Notes: generated from the sequence alone by a model not told the origin. Shown: positions 1 to 9,483, counted from the first letter of the stretch. The stretch: 64,000 nucleotides of DNA from Candidatus Gastranaerophilales bacterium (GCA_944324165.1 CALUVG010000004.1:32561-96560); one strand, 5' to 3'. Translations and numbers: made by a program.

Positions 1-949
1 CTCCAATAACAGAGTATGCAAGTTCATATTTTTCAAGAATTTTTATTATATCGACAATTTTTGAATTTTCTACAGCAAAGAGCATTCTCTCCTGTGTTTC
101 AGAAAGCATAATTTCAAAATCTTCAATTGAAGAATCTCCAATGTGAATTTTGTCTAAATCAATATTGACGCCGACATTGCTTTTAAAAGCGACCTCTGAA
201 GTTGAAGAGAGAATTCCTGCAGCCCCGCAATCTTGACAGGAGATAACAAGTTTTTGTGCAAAAATTTCTAAACATGCTTCTATGAGTTTTTTCTTCATGA
301 AAGGATTGGCTATTTGTATAGAGAGGCGGTCTTCTTTTTTTTCATCGCCGAGTTTTTTAGATGCAAAACTCGCCCCTCCCATACCATCTTTCATTGTATG
401 AGATCCGATAAGCATGAGTTTAAGACCTGCATATGCATTGTTAGATGTTATAATTTCATCAAATTTGGCTATACCAATTGCGGTTACATTTACAAGCGGA
501 TTTTCAGTAAAACAACTATTATAAAGAACTTCTGTAGAAACAGTAGGTACTCCGATACAATTACCGTAATTAGATATTCCATCAATTACGCCATCAATAA
601 TTCTTCTATCATCACCAAATTTGAGAGAATTACATAGTGCTATCGGGCGGGCATTCATCGCAAGAACATCTCTTACAATTCCGCCTATACCGGTAGCTGC
701 TCCATTGAAAGGTTCAACCGCGCACGGATGATTATGGGATTCCATTTTGAATAAAATTGCATGCTCTCCGATTTTTATACCGCCGGCATTTTCTGATGAA
801 TAAATTGAATTTTTCCGCGGTAAAAGCTTTAACAATTCTTTAGAGTGTAAATACCCGCAGTGCTCTGAGTATGTAGCGCTAAACAGATGTAATTCAAATT
901 CATTTGGGTCTCTATTAAGTTTTTCTTTAATATAATTTTTATATTTCAT
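1..949 (-). CDS. purL: phosphoribosylformylglycinamidine synthase subunit PurL, N-terminal part (cut by window edge)
   Basis: This is the large subunit of FGAM synthase, which converts FGAR, ATP and ammonia to FGAM in purine synthesis. Reading from the ATG at 949 gives about 316 residues before the window edge. PurL signatures are visible: SEHCG near residues 28-32, ESHNHP near 70-75 (ATP/Mg site) and FNGAATGIGG near 81-90. The family is about 720-780 residues for the small type that works with separate PurQ and PurS, so more than half lies outside the window. The start overlaps the purQ stop by 11 nt, so translational coupling is likely. No frameshift is seen in the visible part. Confidence 0.95.
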   Translation of the reverse strand, partial: MKYKNYIKEKLNRDPNEFELHLFSATYSEHCGYLHSKELLKLLPRKNSIYSSENAGGIKIGEHAILFKMESHNHPCAVEPFNGAATGIGGIVRDVLAMNARPIALCNSLKFGDDRRIIDGVIDGISNYGNCIGVPTVSTEVLYNSCFTENPLVNVTAIGIAKFDEIITSNNAYAGLKLMLIGSHTMKDGMGGASFASKKLGDEKKEDRLSIQIANPFMKKKLIEACLEIFAQKLVISCQDCGAAGILSSTSEVAFKSNVGVNIDLDKIHIGDSSIEDFEIMLSETQERMLFAVENSKIVDIIKILEKYELAYSVIG

Positions 950-1550
950 TTTCAATAAACTCAAATATTTTTCGTCCGTCAGTCAGACCAAGCTCTTCAA
1001 ATACAGCGCGTTCCGGATGCGGCATTATGCCTATTATTTTAGTTTTTCTATTATAAATACCTGCTATATAATCATCGGAACCGTTTATATTTTCTGTATA
1101 ACGTAAAATTACTTCTTCATTTTCTCCCAGTCTGCCTTCTGAGTATGTGTAATTTCCCTGATGGTGGGCTATTGGAATATGAATAATTTCACCTAAAAAT
1201 TCAAGCGGTACAACTTTAGATATAAATTTCAAATTTTCATTACAAGTTAATGCGCCGGAAAGCATTTTCGCCTCACAAAGAATTTGAAATCCATTGCAAA
1301 TCCCTACGATTAATGATTTACCTATAGGAAGAGATTTTACAGCCGGCGAGAGTTTTGCAATTCGACCTGAAGAGATATGGTCTCCATATGAAAATCCTCC
1401 GGGTAAAAAAATTATATCATAAGTCTTTTTTATTATGTCGTTTTGCCAGATGAATTCAGTATCCCATCCAAAAAGTTCGCAGGCGCGCATTGTATCCTGT
1501 TCACAGTTTGTGCCTAAAAATGTTATAATTCCGGCTTTAACTTTGCTCAT
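939..1550 (-). CDS. purQ: phosphoribosylformylglycinamidine synthase glutaminase subunit PurQ
   Basis: This class I glutamine amidotransferase supplies ammonia to PurL in the PurSQL complex. The protein has 203 residues. It begins KAGIITFLGTNCEQD, carries the oxyanion loop GGFSYGDHISSG, the nucleophile-elbow cysteine in VGICNGFQIL, and the His/Glu pair in MPHPERAVFEE near the C-terminus. All catalytic elements are therefore present. It is slightly shorter than the usual 220-230 residues. It overlaps purS by 14 nt upstream and purL by 11 nt downstream, forming a tightly coupled purS-purQ-purL operon read on the minus strand. Confidence 0.96.
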   Translation of the reverse strand: MSKVKAGIITFLGTNCEQDTMRACELFGWDTEFIWQNDIIKKTYDIIFLPGGFSYGDHISSGRIAKLSPAVKSLPIGKSLIVGICNGFQILCEAKMLSGALTCNENLKFISKVVPLEFLGEIIHIPIAHHQGNYTYSEGRLGENEEVILRYTENINGSDDYIAGIYNRKTKIIGIMPHPERAVFEELGLTDGRKIFEFIENEI

Positions 1551-1803
1551 CTAAATCTTCCCAAAGAATTTCATATTCTTCTATTACACTGTTCGCCAAA
1601 ATTTCATCAGCAATTATTTTAACTTTATTTTCTGCGTCAATTTTATTTTTTGCTTCAAATTCAAGTATGTACCGGCTGCCAACTTTACATCTGAAGTTTT
1701 CGATATCCAGCAAATGCGATACTGCGTCTTTTAAGGTTGCGGATTTTATATCTTTTATAGTTGGTTTTAATCCTACATTTACTATTGCTTTAAATTTTTT
1801 CAT
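1537..1803 (-). CDS. purS: phosphoribosylformylglycinamidine synthase subunit PurS
   Basis: PurS is the small dimeric subunit that bridges PurL and PurQ in cyanobacteria, Firmicutes and archaea. The 88-residue product matches the family length of about 80-90. It has the expected start (KAIVNVGLKPTIKD) and the GSRYILEF segment around residues 42-49, with a beta-alpha-beta pattern. It is first in the operon. No Shine-Dalgarno precedes the ATG. Instead an extended -10 (TGA-TAAAAT) lies 6 bp before it, which suggests a leaderless transcript. Confidence 0.93.
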   Translation of the reverse strand: MKKFKAIVNVGLKPTIKDIKSATLKDAVSHLLDIENFRCKVGSRYILEFEAKNKIDAENKVKIIADEILANSVIEEYEILWEDLDEQS

Positions 1804-1809
1804 ACAGTT

Positions 1810-1818
1810 ATTTTATCA
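1810..1818 (-). promoter_or_regulatory. extended -10 promoter of purSQL, leaderless-type
   Basis: On the minus strand TGA-TAAAAT is followed by 6 nt and then the purS ATG. Transcription would start at or next to the start codon. No good -35 is seen at 17 bp, which is tolerable with the TGn extension. No Shine-Dalgarno is present. Confidence 0.5.
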
Positions 1819-2033
1819 TGAAAACGATGTGGCAGACTGCGCTGTTAAAATATAAATCCTGTTTTCACAACTTATAAAGAATTCAAAACTATTGAAAACG
1901 GCAAATAGTTTTTGACTTGAAGATTACAAAATACCACCTTATGGCAGGTCTTTTGTAATAATACTTTATATTACTCTTATTTATAGCAAATTTTTTTATC
2001 AGGATATTTTATAATTTTAGAAAGGAGTATCTT

Positions 2034-2345
2034 ATGCCTATAACACCAGTTATGCCTTACAATTATATGACCTCAGCACAAAAAATTGTTACACCGCAAA
2101 AGCCGCAAGTTCAACCTAAATCTCCAGAAGCATTTGAGGGAGAAGGAAAACTACTAAAAGAAGTGTATGATAGTTACATGAAAAACGCAGGCGGATTCCA
2201 GAATATTAACGGTCAAAGAGTGCATGTTACAACTGTTCTGCACATTGATAAAAGTGCCCAAATGGCTGCTCTTGCCGTTGAAAAACGTTTACAAGAACTT
2301 GGAATTTTACCACCACCGCAGAACAATACACAAATGATTTATTAG
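2034..2345 (+). CDS. small protein of unknown function, proline-rich ends
   Basis: This is a 103-residue soluble protein that I do not recognise. The start is supported by a strong ribosome site (AAAGGAG, 8 nt before ATG). Residues 1-40 are Pro/Gln-rich and probably disordered. The middle contains a helix (GKLLKEVYDSYMKNAGG), a short beta stretch (GQRVHVTTVLHID) and an amphipathic helix (AALAVEKRLQELGI), followed by a PPPQNN tail. No signal peptide or membrane segment is seen. It is a single-gene unit, divergent from purS and convergent with nifJ, with a shared terminator downstream. The early MPITPVMPYNYM segment resembles the low-complexity starts of other unknown proteins here but lacks the FSG/FTG core. 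Confidence 0.75.
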   Translation: MPITPVMPYNYMTSAQKIVTPQKPQVQPKSPEAFEGEGKLLKEVYDSYMKNAGGFQNINGQRVHVTTVLHIDKSAQMAALAVEKRLQELGILPPPQNNTQMIY

Positions 2346-2368
2346 AATTTTAATTTAATAAATATATA

Positions 2369-2400
2369 AAAAAGCAATGCCATTTCTGACATTGCTTTTT
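2369..2400. terminator. bidirectional intrinsic terminator between the small gene and nifJ
   Basis: A perfect 11-bp stem (AAAAAGCAATG / CATTGCTTTTT) with a 10-nt loop has A- and T-runs on both sides. It therefore fits termination of the plus-strand small gene and of nifJ on the minus strand. Confidence 0.85.
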
Positions 2401-2419
2401 ATTATTAAATCAATGAATT

Positions 2420-5400
2420 TTATTTCATCAATTCGCCGACTGCTTTGTATACAGCCATACGTTTTGCAGCATCTTCTTCTGCTTGCGTATAAAGTGCTTC
2501 AGCAGCTTCAGGATTTGTTTTCATCAGAGATTTATAACGACCTTCAGATCTGATGAATTCCTGATAACTTCCCTTAGGATCTTTAGCATCCCAGGTGAAT
2601 GGCTGTTCATTTTCTGGGTTGTATCTGTAAAGCGGGAAGTAACCTGCTTCAACCGCACGTTTTTGTTCGGTTTGAGTTTTAGACATATCAATACCGTGTG
2701 CGATACAAGGAGCGTAAGCGAATATGATTGACGGACCTTTGTAAGCTTCAGCTTCCTGGAACGCTTTAAGAGTTTGAGCTCTGTCAGCCCCGAGGGCAAC
2801 TGATGCTACGTATACATAGCCGTAAGACATACTCATCAAGCCCATATTTTTCTTATATGTTCTCTTACCGCCGGTAGCGAATTTAGCTACAGCTCCGGTA
2901 GGTGTTGATTTAGATGCCTGACCGCCGGTATTTGAATAAACTTCCGTATCAAGTACAAGAATGTTTACATCCTGGTTTTGAGCTAGTACGTGGTCAATAC
3001 CGCCGTATCCGATATCGTTTGCCCATCCGTCACCACCGATAATCCAAACAGATTTATCAGTAAAGTAGTCTTGAAGTTCTCTAACTTTTGCCAAATCAGG
3101 GCATTCAGCATCCTTGTATTTAGCAAGAACTTCTTTTGCTTTATCTTGAGCTTTGTGAGCTTCTTCTGTTTTTGAATTATCAAAGTGAGACATAGCTTCT
3201 TCCAAAGCTGCCTTCAAATCAGCCGGAGTTTTTTCGTTAGAAAGAACTTTTTCAACATAAGTTTTCAAAGTTTCTCTGTTTTGATCTACTGCTAATCTCA
3301 TACCGAAACCAAATTCAGCATTGTCTTCAAACAATGAGTTAGCCCATGCCGGACCTCTTCCTTCTTTGTTTGTCGTGTAAGGAATAGTCGGGAAGGTACC
3401 TGAGTAGATTGAAGAACAACCGGTTGCGTTAGCAACGATCATGTTTTCGCCAAATAATTGAGAAACAAGTTTAACGTATGGAGTTTCACCACAACCTGCG
3501 CAGGCGCCGGAGAATTCAAATAATGGTTTTCTAAGCATTGCCCCTTTGATAGTTTTGGTTGTATTTTTACCCATTACATTGTCAGGTAATGCATCAAAGA
3601 ATTCTTCGTTTTCCATTTCACAAGCGGCTTCTTCTTTTTCAATAGAAGACCATGTGAGAGCTGCTTTTTCAGGATTTTTAGCCATTGGACATTGGTCAAT
3701 ACAAACGCCGCAGCCTGTACAATCCTTGCAGTAAACTTGTACTTTGAATTTTTCACCGTGATCGTTTGGTTTAGCATCAACAGTGTTGAATGATGCAGGA
3801 GCATCTTTCAGATCATCAGCTTCAATCAATTTAGTTCTGATTGCAGCGTGAGGACAAGCAGATGCACAGATACCGCATTGAATACAGAATTCAGAATTCC
3901 AGTGAGGAACACGAGGAGCGATTCCGCGTTTTTCAAGACAAGCTGTGCCAGTCGGGATTACGCCGTCATTTGACATTGCTGATACAGGAATATCATCGCC
4001 TTTTTGTCTCATTGAAGGTTCGATGATTTTCTTAGCAAAGTCAGATGCATCATCCGGAATTAATTTAACATCATCAACGCATCCTACGCCGTCAAGAGTT
4101 GCCGGAACAGGTACTTCCTGACAAGCATCAACTGCTGCGTCAATAAGTGCCAGGTTCATATTAACAACGTCATCGCCTTTTTTCTTGAAGGTTTTCTTCG
4201 TCATTTCTCTCATACCTTCAAGAGCTTGTTCAAACGGAATAATTCCTGAAACTTTGAAGTATGCAACCATCATAACTGTGTTTGCACCTTTTCCGCGTAA
4301 ACCAGGCTGTTGTTCAATAAGTTTTTCTGCATCAACGTTGTAGAATTTGATTTTCTTATCAATAATTGTTTTTTGCATATCGCGTGTAAGATGTGCGAAT
4401 GCTTCTTCTTTTGTATAAGGGCTGTTGAGCAGGAATGTTCCGCCCTCTTTAATACCTTTTAACAAATCATATCTGCCAATGTATGCATGAGCAGAGCATG
4501 ATACAAAGTCAGGAGCTGTAATAAGGTAAGTTGATTTAATCGGTTTGTCGCCGAATCTTAAGTGAGAAACGGTTACGCCGAATGATTTTTTAGAGTCATA
4601 AGCAAAGTATGCCTGAGCATCTTTGTTTGTATATTGACCGATAATTTTAATTGAGTTTTTGTTAGCCCCAACTGTACCGTCGGATCCTAAGCCCCAGAAC
4701 ATACAGTTTGTAGTGCCTTCAGGTTCTGTTACGATGTGTTCTTCAACCTTTAATGATTTGTGTGTAACATCGTCTTCAATACCAACGGTAAATCCGTGGA
4801 ATCCGTTGTTTTCAGCGTGTTTGTAAACAGCTAATACCATTGACGGAGTGAATTCTTTTGAAGATAATCCGTAACGTCCGCCGATTACTCTTATATCGTT
4901 GTTTTCAAGAGCTGCTACAACGTCTAAGTATAAAGGTTCACCGATTGATCCAGGTTCTTTAGTTCTGTCAAGAACAGTAATACGTTTAACAGTTTTTGGC
5001 AGAGCTTCATTAAAGCGTTTAACGTCGAATGGTCTATACAGTCTTACTTTAACCAAACCGTATTTAGTACCGCGTTTTGCGTTCAGGTATTCAATAGTTT
5101 CTTCTATTGTTTCGCAGCCTGATCCCATTGCAACGATTACATCAGTTGCATCAGGAGCCCCGACATAATCAAACGGATGATATTGTCTGCCTGTTACAGC
5201 AGCAACTTTATCCATGTATTCCTGAACAATGTCAGGCACCATGTCATAATATTTATTAACAGTTTCACGCCCCTGGAAGTATACATCAGTATTTTGTGCA
5301 CCGACTTTGCAAATAGGAGCTTCCGGTCTCATTGCTCTGTTTTTGAATTCTTCAATGTATTTTGGTTCAACAAGTTTTGCAATATCTTCGTAAGAAATTT

Positions 5401-5953
5401 CTTCGATTTTGTGAACTTCGTGTGATGTTCTGAAACCGTCAAAGAATTGCAAGAACGGAACTTTTGCTTTGTAAGTAGCTAAATGTGCAACTAAAGCCAA
5501 ATCCATTTCTTCTTGAACAGAGTTAGCTGCAAGCATTGCATAACCTGTGTTACGGCATCCCATAACGTCTGAATGGTCGCCGAAAATTGATAATGATTGT
5601 GCAGCTATAGCACGAGCAGCAACGTGAATAACTGAAGGCAGCATTTCACCTGCTATTTTGTGCATTACAGGGATCATCAACAATAAACCTTGAGATGCTG
5701 TGTAAGTTGAAGTTAAAGAACCTGCAGCTAAAGCACCGTGAACTGCCCCTGCAGCCCCTGCTTCAGATTGCATTTCAGCAACTCTCACTTCTTTACCCCA
5801 GATGTTTTGTTTGTGTTGTGATGCCCATTCATCAATCCACTCACCCATTGTAGATGAAGGAGTGATAGGATAAATAGCGGAAACTTCGCTCAATGCATAG
5901 GCAATATGCGCGGCAGCGTAGTTACCGTCTACTGTTATAGTTTTACCTGGCAT
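2420..5953 (-). CDS. nifJ: pyruvate:ferredoxin (flavodoxin) oxidoreductase, single-chain
   Basis: The enzyme oxidises pyruvate and CoA to acetyl-CoA and CO2, reducing ferredoxin. It is the central fermentative step in anaerobes. The 1177 residues match the homodimeric fused type. Seen in order are YPITPSSTMGEW near residue 29, the CoA/gamma domains, two [4Fe-4S] motifs (CIQCGICASACP near 689 and CKDCTGCGVCIDQCP near 740), CAGCGE near 816 and the TPP-binding GDGWANDIGYGGIDH near 975. YSNTGGQ follows. The start is fixed by AGGAGG 7 nt upstream. A small ferredoxin gene at 27126 could be its electron acceptor (inference). Confidence 0.97.
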   Translation of the reverse strand: MPGKTITVDGNYAAAHIAYALSEVSAIYPITPSSTMGEWIDEWASQHKQNIWGKEVRVAEMQSEAGAAGAVHGALAAGSLTSTYTASQGLLLMIPVMHKIAGEMLPSVIHVAARAIAAQSLSIFGDHSDVMGCRNTGYAMLAANSVQEEMDLALVAHLATYKAKVPFLQFFDGFRTSHEVHKIEEISYEDIAKLVEPKYIEEFKNRAMRPEAPICKVGAQNTDVYFQGRETVNKYYDMVPDIVQEYMDKVAAVTGRQYHPFDYVGAPDATDVIVAMGSGCETIEETIEYLNAKRGTKYGLVKVRLYRPFDVKRFNEALPKTVKRITVLDRTKEPGSIGEPLYLDVVAALENNDIRVIGGRYGLSSKEFTPSMVLAVYKHAENNGFHGFTVGIEDDVTHKSLKVEEHIVTEPEGTTNCMFWGLGSDGTVGANKNSIKIIGQYTNKDAQAYFAYDSKKSFGVTVSHLRFGDKPIKSTYLITAPDFVSCSAHAYIGRYDLLKGIKEGGTFLLNSPYTKEEAFAHLTRDMQKTIIDKKIKFYNVDAEKLIEQQPGLRGKGANTVMMVAYFKVSGIIPFEQALEGMREMTKKTFKKKGDDVVNMNLALIDAAVDACQEVPVPATLDGVGCVDDVKLIPDDASDFAKKIIEPSMRQKGDDIPVSAMSNDGVIPTGTACLEKRGIAPRVPHWNSEFCIQCGICASACPHAAIRTKLIEADDLKDAPASFNTVDAKPNDHGEKFKVQVYCKDCTGCGVCIDQCPMAKNPEKAALTWSSIEKEEAACEMENEEFFDALPDNVMGKNTTKTIKGAMLRKPLFEFSGACAGCGETPYVKLVSQLFGENMIVANATGCSSIYSGTFPTIPYTTNKEGRGPAWANSLFEDNAEFGFGMRLAVDQNRETLKTYVEKVLSNEKTPADLKAALEEAMSHFDNSKTEEAHKAQDKAKEVLAKYKDAECPDLAKVRELQDYFTDKSVWIIGGDGWANDIGYGGIDHVLAQNQDVNILVLDTEVYSNTGGQASKSTPTGAVAKFATGGKRTYKKNMGLMSMSYGYVYVASVALGADRAQTLKAFQEAEAYKGPSIIFAYAPCIAHGIDMSKTQTEQKRAVEAGYFPLYRYNPENEQPFTWDAKDPKGSYQEFIRSEGRYKSLMKTNPEAAEALYTQAEEDAAKRMAVYKAVGELMK

Positions 5954-5992
5954 AATAACCTCCTTCTTAAATATGCTATTACTTAATTTATA

Positions 5993-6001
5993 ACTATACC
6001 A
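5993..6001 (-). promoter_or_regulatory. putative extended -10 of nifJ
   Basis: TGG-TATAGT on the minus strand lies about 40 bp before the nifJ ATG. A start about 7 bp downstream would give a leader of roughly 33 nt that contains the AGGAGG ribosome site. No convincing -35 was found. Confidence 0.35.
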
Positions 6002-6141
6002 TTACATGATAATACAAACATATGATTATGACAAAAAATAATCTGTGTAAATTTATGTTACAATTTGTCTGATAAAAATTATAACAGGTAAATTTTGATA
6101 TTTACGGACGTTGATATTTTTGAAAAGATAAGGATGAAATT

Positions 6142-7350
6142 ATGAATATACAATTAATTACCCCAAAATTTACACAGCAGTGGATGCAAAAAGATCGTGT
6201 ATCAGCACAGCCTTACCGGAGCAATTATTCATGCAATCTGGCTGGCGATACAGTAAGTTTCTCCGGTAAAGCTAAAATGATGCAGCAAGCTACCAATACA
6301 ATATCAGATGTTATTGAGGCTAAGGTGGAGCGAGAAAAAGAAAGAATGTCTCGTATTGCCACTACATATCTTGATGCGCTTGAATCTATTGCTAATGCAT
6401 TAAAAGATGACGGCATTTCATTTGATCGAGCTTATTGCGAATTAAATCCTGTCAAGTCTCCTAAATCTTATACTTCAAAAATCGTTCGTTCAGGATCTTT
6501 TAAGGTGCCGGATGCAATTAGAGCAACTTTATATTCTAAAAATCCTTATGATTTATCAATTCTTAATGACAAAATACTTCCTGAAATGCAAAAACGCGGA
6601 TATATTTTAGCACAGACTGATGTAAGACATGAAGAATTGCTAAAACGCGGTTATTTGACCCCTCCGGGCGGAAATCTTAAAACGGCGATGGTTTATGAAT
6701 TGCCGGATTTGGATATAAGACTTGAAGATGCACGGGATAGTATTGAATATCTGGCTCCTGAATTGAGATATAGCATTAGTAAACCTCAAAAATCCGGTTA
6801 TGAGGATATTCAAATGCGTTTTGTACGGGAATTTGATAAAAAGAAAAATCCGGTTCAGCATGAGTTGATAATTCTTTTTGGTCCAAACTATGCAAAAGCA
6901 AAACATATTGAATCAGAAAAAGTGTACAGTAATTTGAGAAATTTTGGAGAACTTCATATGAAATTTGATGATCAAACTCTGGGCTCTCATTCTCAAAAGG
7001 CTGCAAGATACGTAGATTTAATTAAAGAAATGTTTGTAGGTAAAGTTTCTAAAAAATTGTTCTTGAATGCTAAAAATAAAGATCTTTATGATATTCAAGA
7101 GGAAATTCCTATTAAGTTCAGCGAAGACGACAAAAATTTATTTAATACTTATTTTGCAGGTTTACAAGATAGATTGCGTTCTTGCTATGCGGAACAAAAG
7201 AAAAATGCTAAACCTAGTGAGCTGGCTCTCAAGGAGCTTATGAATAACCAGCGGCATGACAGAACTTTATTAAATAAAATACAGGAAGGACTTTCTGAAG
7301 CTATTGAATACTTTAATTACAGAACAGGTATAAAAGAAACTAAATCTTAA
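6142..7350 (+). CDS. unknown protein with FSG tag and possible RelA/SpoT-like nucleotidyltransferase fold
   Basis: The 402-residue soluble protein is not firmly recognised. Residues 1-45 are low-complexity and contain DTVSFSGK (Phe40-Ser41-Gly42), a motif also seen near the start of other unknown proteins here. A helical stretch (about 50-85) follows. The central part has features reminiscent of RelA/SpoT synthetase-fold proteins: SYTSKIVRSGSFKVPDAIRA near 112-131, GYEDIQMRF near 220, and HELIILFGPNYAKAK followed by a KVYSNLR helix. This resemblance is by eye only, and the classic ExQ catalytic motif is replaced by HELIIL, so activity is uncertain. The C-terminus is helical. It converges on rlmD, overlapping by 11 nt. 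Confidence 0.5.
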   Translation: MNIQLITPKFTQQWMQKDRVSAQPYRSNYSCNLAGDTVSFSGKAKMMQQATNTISDVIEAKVEREKERMSRIATTYLDALESIANALKDDGISFDRAYCELNPVKSPKSYTSKIVRSGSFKVPDAIRATLYSKNPYDLSILNDKILPEMQKRGYILAQTDVRHEELLKRGYLTPPGGNLKTAMVYELPDLDIRLEDARDSIEYLAPELRYSISKPQKSGYEDIQMRFVREFDKKKNPVQHELIILFGPNYAKAKHIESEKVYSNLRNFGELHMKFDDQTLGSHSQKAARYVDLIKEMFVGKVSKKLFLNAKNKDLYDIQEEIPIKFSEDDKNLFNTYFAGLQDRLRSCYAEQKKNAKPSELALKELMNNQRHDRTLLNKIQEGLSEAIEYFNYRTGIKETKS

Positions 7351-8689
7351 TTATGGCGACATTTTCAATATGAAAACTGTGACAGAACATATCAAAAGGC
7401 TGAATGCTTTCAACGCGGCAGCCTTTTTCTGTTAAGTATTGCAAATCGCGAGCCAGAGTTGCAGGATTACAACTGACATAAATAATAGTGTCTTTTCCAA
7501 GTCTTAAGGCTTCATCAAGAGATTCTTTCGTGCAGCCTTTTCGCGGAGGATCAAGTATAATTACGTCAAATTTTCTTTTTTCCTTCGCGAAAAATTTTGC
7601 AGCATCCATATTATTTATTTCAACATTTGTTATATTATTTAACTCTACAGATTTTTCTGCGAGTTTACATGAGTCTGAATTTTCTTCTACGCTTACGACT
7701 TTTTTGCAAACATCAGATACGCATATACCGAAAGCAGTAATTCCTGCATAGGCATCCAGAACAAGCGGGTGAGAAAAGTTATTTTCAATATAATTTTTTA
7801 CATAACGAAAAATATTTTCTGCACTTTTCGGATTGACCTGAAAAAATGTATTTGCTCCTATATAAAATCTTTTATCAAGAATTTTTTCTTCAATAAATTC
7901 TTTGCCGCAAACGCATTTGGTATTTTGTCCCATAATAACATTTGTTTTTGAAGAATTTAGATTTATGCAGACTCCGGAAACTTCAGGCAGGTTGTCGTAA
8001 ATATATTTGGCAAAATTAATTAATTTTTGGGGAATATTTTTTGAATTAACAACAAGTACGACTAAATTTTCCTCCGTTGCTGCAGAATTTCTTATAATAA
8101 TATGGCGCAATTCTCCTGAATGTGTTTTTTCTTCGTAGCCTGTAATCTTAAATTCCGGCGCTTTTTCTCTGACAAATTCAATTATTTTGTCGCATATTTC
8201 CGGCTGAATCGGGCAATATTTAATATTTACAAGGTCATGAGACTGAGGCTTGTAATAACCGGCAACCAGGCGTTTGGAAACTTTTGTCTGAGAGACCGGA
8301 TATTGAATTTTATGTCTGAATGATTTTGTTTGCGGGCTGGGAACAGGAAGTGGAATATCAATATTAAGATGTGCAATTTTTTGTATTGCATCCTGAACAA
8401 TTTCTCGTTTTAGCTCTAATTGATAATTGTACTCTATAAATTGCAGCTGGCATGCTCCGCAGACCTTTTGCATCGGGCAGAATGGTTTAATCCTGTGTTG
8501 AGAAGGGGTGAGTATTTCAAGAGGTATTGCGTTTGCAAAATTTTTGTTTATTCTTGTAATCTTAATTTTTGCAATATCCTGCGGGCACACATTTTCGACA
8601 AAAATAACAAAGCCGTCGACTTTTGCAATGCCGTATCCGAGATTTGAGAGTTTTTCAATACTTACAACCAGTTCATCATTCTTTTGCAT
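7340..8689 (-). CDS. rlmD: 23S rRNA (uracil-C5)-methyltransferase, RlmD/RumA family
   Basis: This family uses SAM to make 5-methyluridine in 23S rRNA or tRNA. The 449-residue protein has an N-terminal TRAM domain (residues 5-60), a [4Fe-4S] site (CPMQKVCGACQ near 71-81 plus an upstream or downstream Cys), a Rossmann methyltransferase core with LDAYAGITAFG, the DPPRKGC motif, and the catalytic YVSCNPATLARD. All key residues are intact. The exact target (U1939, U747 or tRNA U54) cannot be set from sequence alone. The gene appears leaderless: an extended -10 (TGC-TACAAT) lies 6 bp before the ATG with no ribosome site. Confidence 0.92.
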   Translation of the reverse strand: MQKNDELVVSIEKLSNLGYGIAKVDGFVIFVENVCPQDIAKIKITRINKNFANAIPLEILTPSQHRIKPFCPMQKVCGACQLQFIEYNYQLELKREIVQDAIQKIAHLNIDIPLPVPSPQTKSFRHKIQYPVSQTKVSKRLVAGYYKPQSHDLVNIKYCPIQPEICDKIIEFVREKAPEFKITGYEEKTHSGELRHIIIRNSAATEENLVVLVVNSKNIPQKLINFAKYIYDNLPEVSGVCINLNSSKTNVIMGQNTKCVCGKEFIEEKILDKRFYIGANTFFQVNPKSAENIFRYVKNYIENNFSHPLVLDAYAGITAFGICVSDVCKKVVSVEENSDSCKLAEKSVELNNITNVEINNMDAAKFFAKEKRKFDVIILDPPRKGCTKESLDEALRLGKDTIIYVSCNPATLARDLQYLTEKGCRVESIQPFDMFCHSFHIENVAIIKI

Positions 8690-8695
8690 ATGCTA

Positions 8696-8704
8696 ATTGT
8701 AGCA
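8696..8704 (-). promoter_or_regulatory. extended -10 promoter of rlmD, leaderless-type
   Basis: TGC-TACAAT on the minus strand, 6 nt, then ATG of rlmD. No Shine-Dalgarno fits in the gap. Confidence 0.55.
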
Positions 8705-8711
8705 TGGATTT

Positions 8712-9386
8712 TTAATTTAATGTCATGTTGTTTTGACACCAGTCTATCAGTTCTTTGTATGATTGTTCGATTTGTTCTTTGCTGTAGTTTTTTATTGAAT
8801 TTTTATTTATGCAGGTTTGTAAAATTTTATAATCTTGATTATCTAAATTTTTTAATAATTCTTTTTTAGTCAGTATATATTTATTAGTTTGTAAAAAATA
8901 TTTAGCTTGAAGTATATAAAAAGTCATTTTGTATAAATTTATCAGAGATGTATTGTGGTTGTTTTGATACAAAAATGAATGGCAGGTTTGATGATATAAA
9001 GTTTCGACTCCTGTTTTTACTGAAGTTTGTAAATCTTGAATAGAAGGCGGAGAAATTATGGCTTTTATATCGCCATAAATATTTTTAGTTTCATGGTAAA
9101 ACTGAAAAAGATCTGGTTTAGACCAGTTTTTAATTTCAGTTTCACCGGATATAAAGCCGCAGCACTTTTCTTTAAAAGGCATTGTTTCTATAATCTTTTT
9201 ATATTGTTTCAATTCGTTTATTGTTAACTTTTTCAGTATTACTATTAAATCTATATCGCTTGTTTCATCAGCCTCAAGCCGCCTATAGCTGCCATGATAG
9301 CCTATATACAGCAAATTATCATTAAATTCATTTTGTATTTTATTTTGTATCAGATCAAGCCAGAGTTCCGGATTAAAATTTTTCAT
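8712..9386 (-). CDS. lone nucleotidyltransferase-domain protein (Pol-beta/MNT superfamily)
   Basis: The 224-residue protein has the nucleotidyltransferase core motif GSYRRLEADETSDIDLIVI near residues 32-50, matching the GS(x)nDxD pattern with two metal-binding aspartates. The C-terminal half (about 110-220) is all-helical and HEPN-like, with Tyr- and Leu-rich helices. Such proteins transfer nucleotides to small molecules or proteins, as in aminoglycoside nucleotidyltransferases or MNT antitoxins. The substrate cannot be told from sequence. There is no separate HEPN toxin gene beside it, so a toxin-antitoxin role is not supported. It lies 22 bp upstream of rlmD on the same strand, but rlmD has its own promoter. 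Confidence 0.72.
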   Translation of the reverse strand: MKNFNPELWLDLIQNKIQNEFNDNLLYIGYHGSYRRLEADETSDIDLIVILKKLTINELKQYKKIIETMPFKEKCCGFISGETEIKNWSKPDLFQFYHETKNIYGDIKAIISPPSIQDLQTSVKTGVETLYHQTCHSFLYQNNHNTSLINLYKMTFYILQAKYFLQTNKYILTKKELLKNLDNQDYKILQTCINKNSIKNYSKEQIEQSYKELIDWCQNNMTLN

Positions 9387-9483
9387 ATAGAAAGTCTAGC
9401 ATAATTTATTTGTAATATCTATAATTTAATGAATATGGGAAATTGCTTAAATTTAGTTGATGAAATATGAATTAAAAAAAACA

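Noticed and set aside
314..637. Plus-strand open frame of 107 codons
   Set aside because: It lies wholly antisense to purL, whose conserved motifs are clear on the minus strand.
8712..9386. Toxin-antitoxin MNT/HEPN pair
   Set aside because: Only the nucleotidyltransferase-type gene is present; no separate HEPN gene is adjacent.
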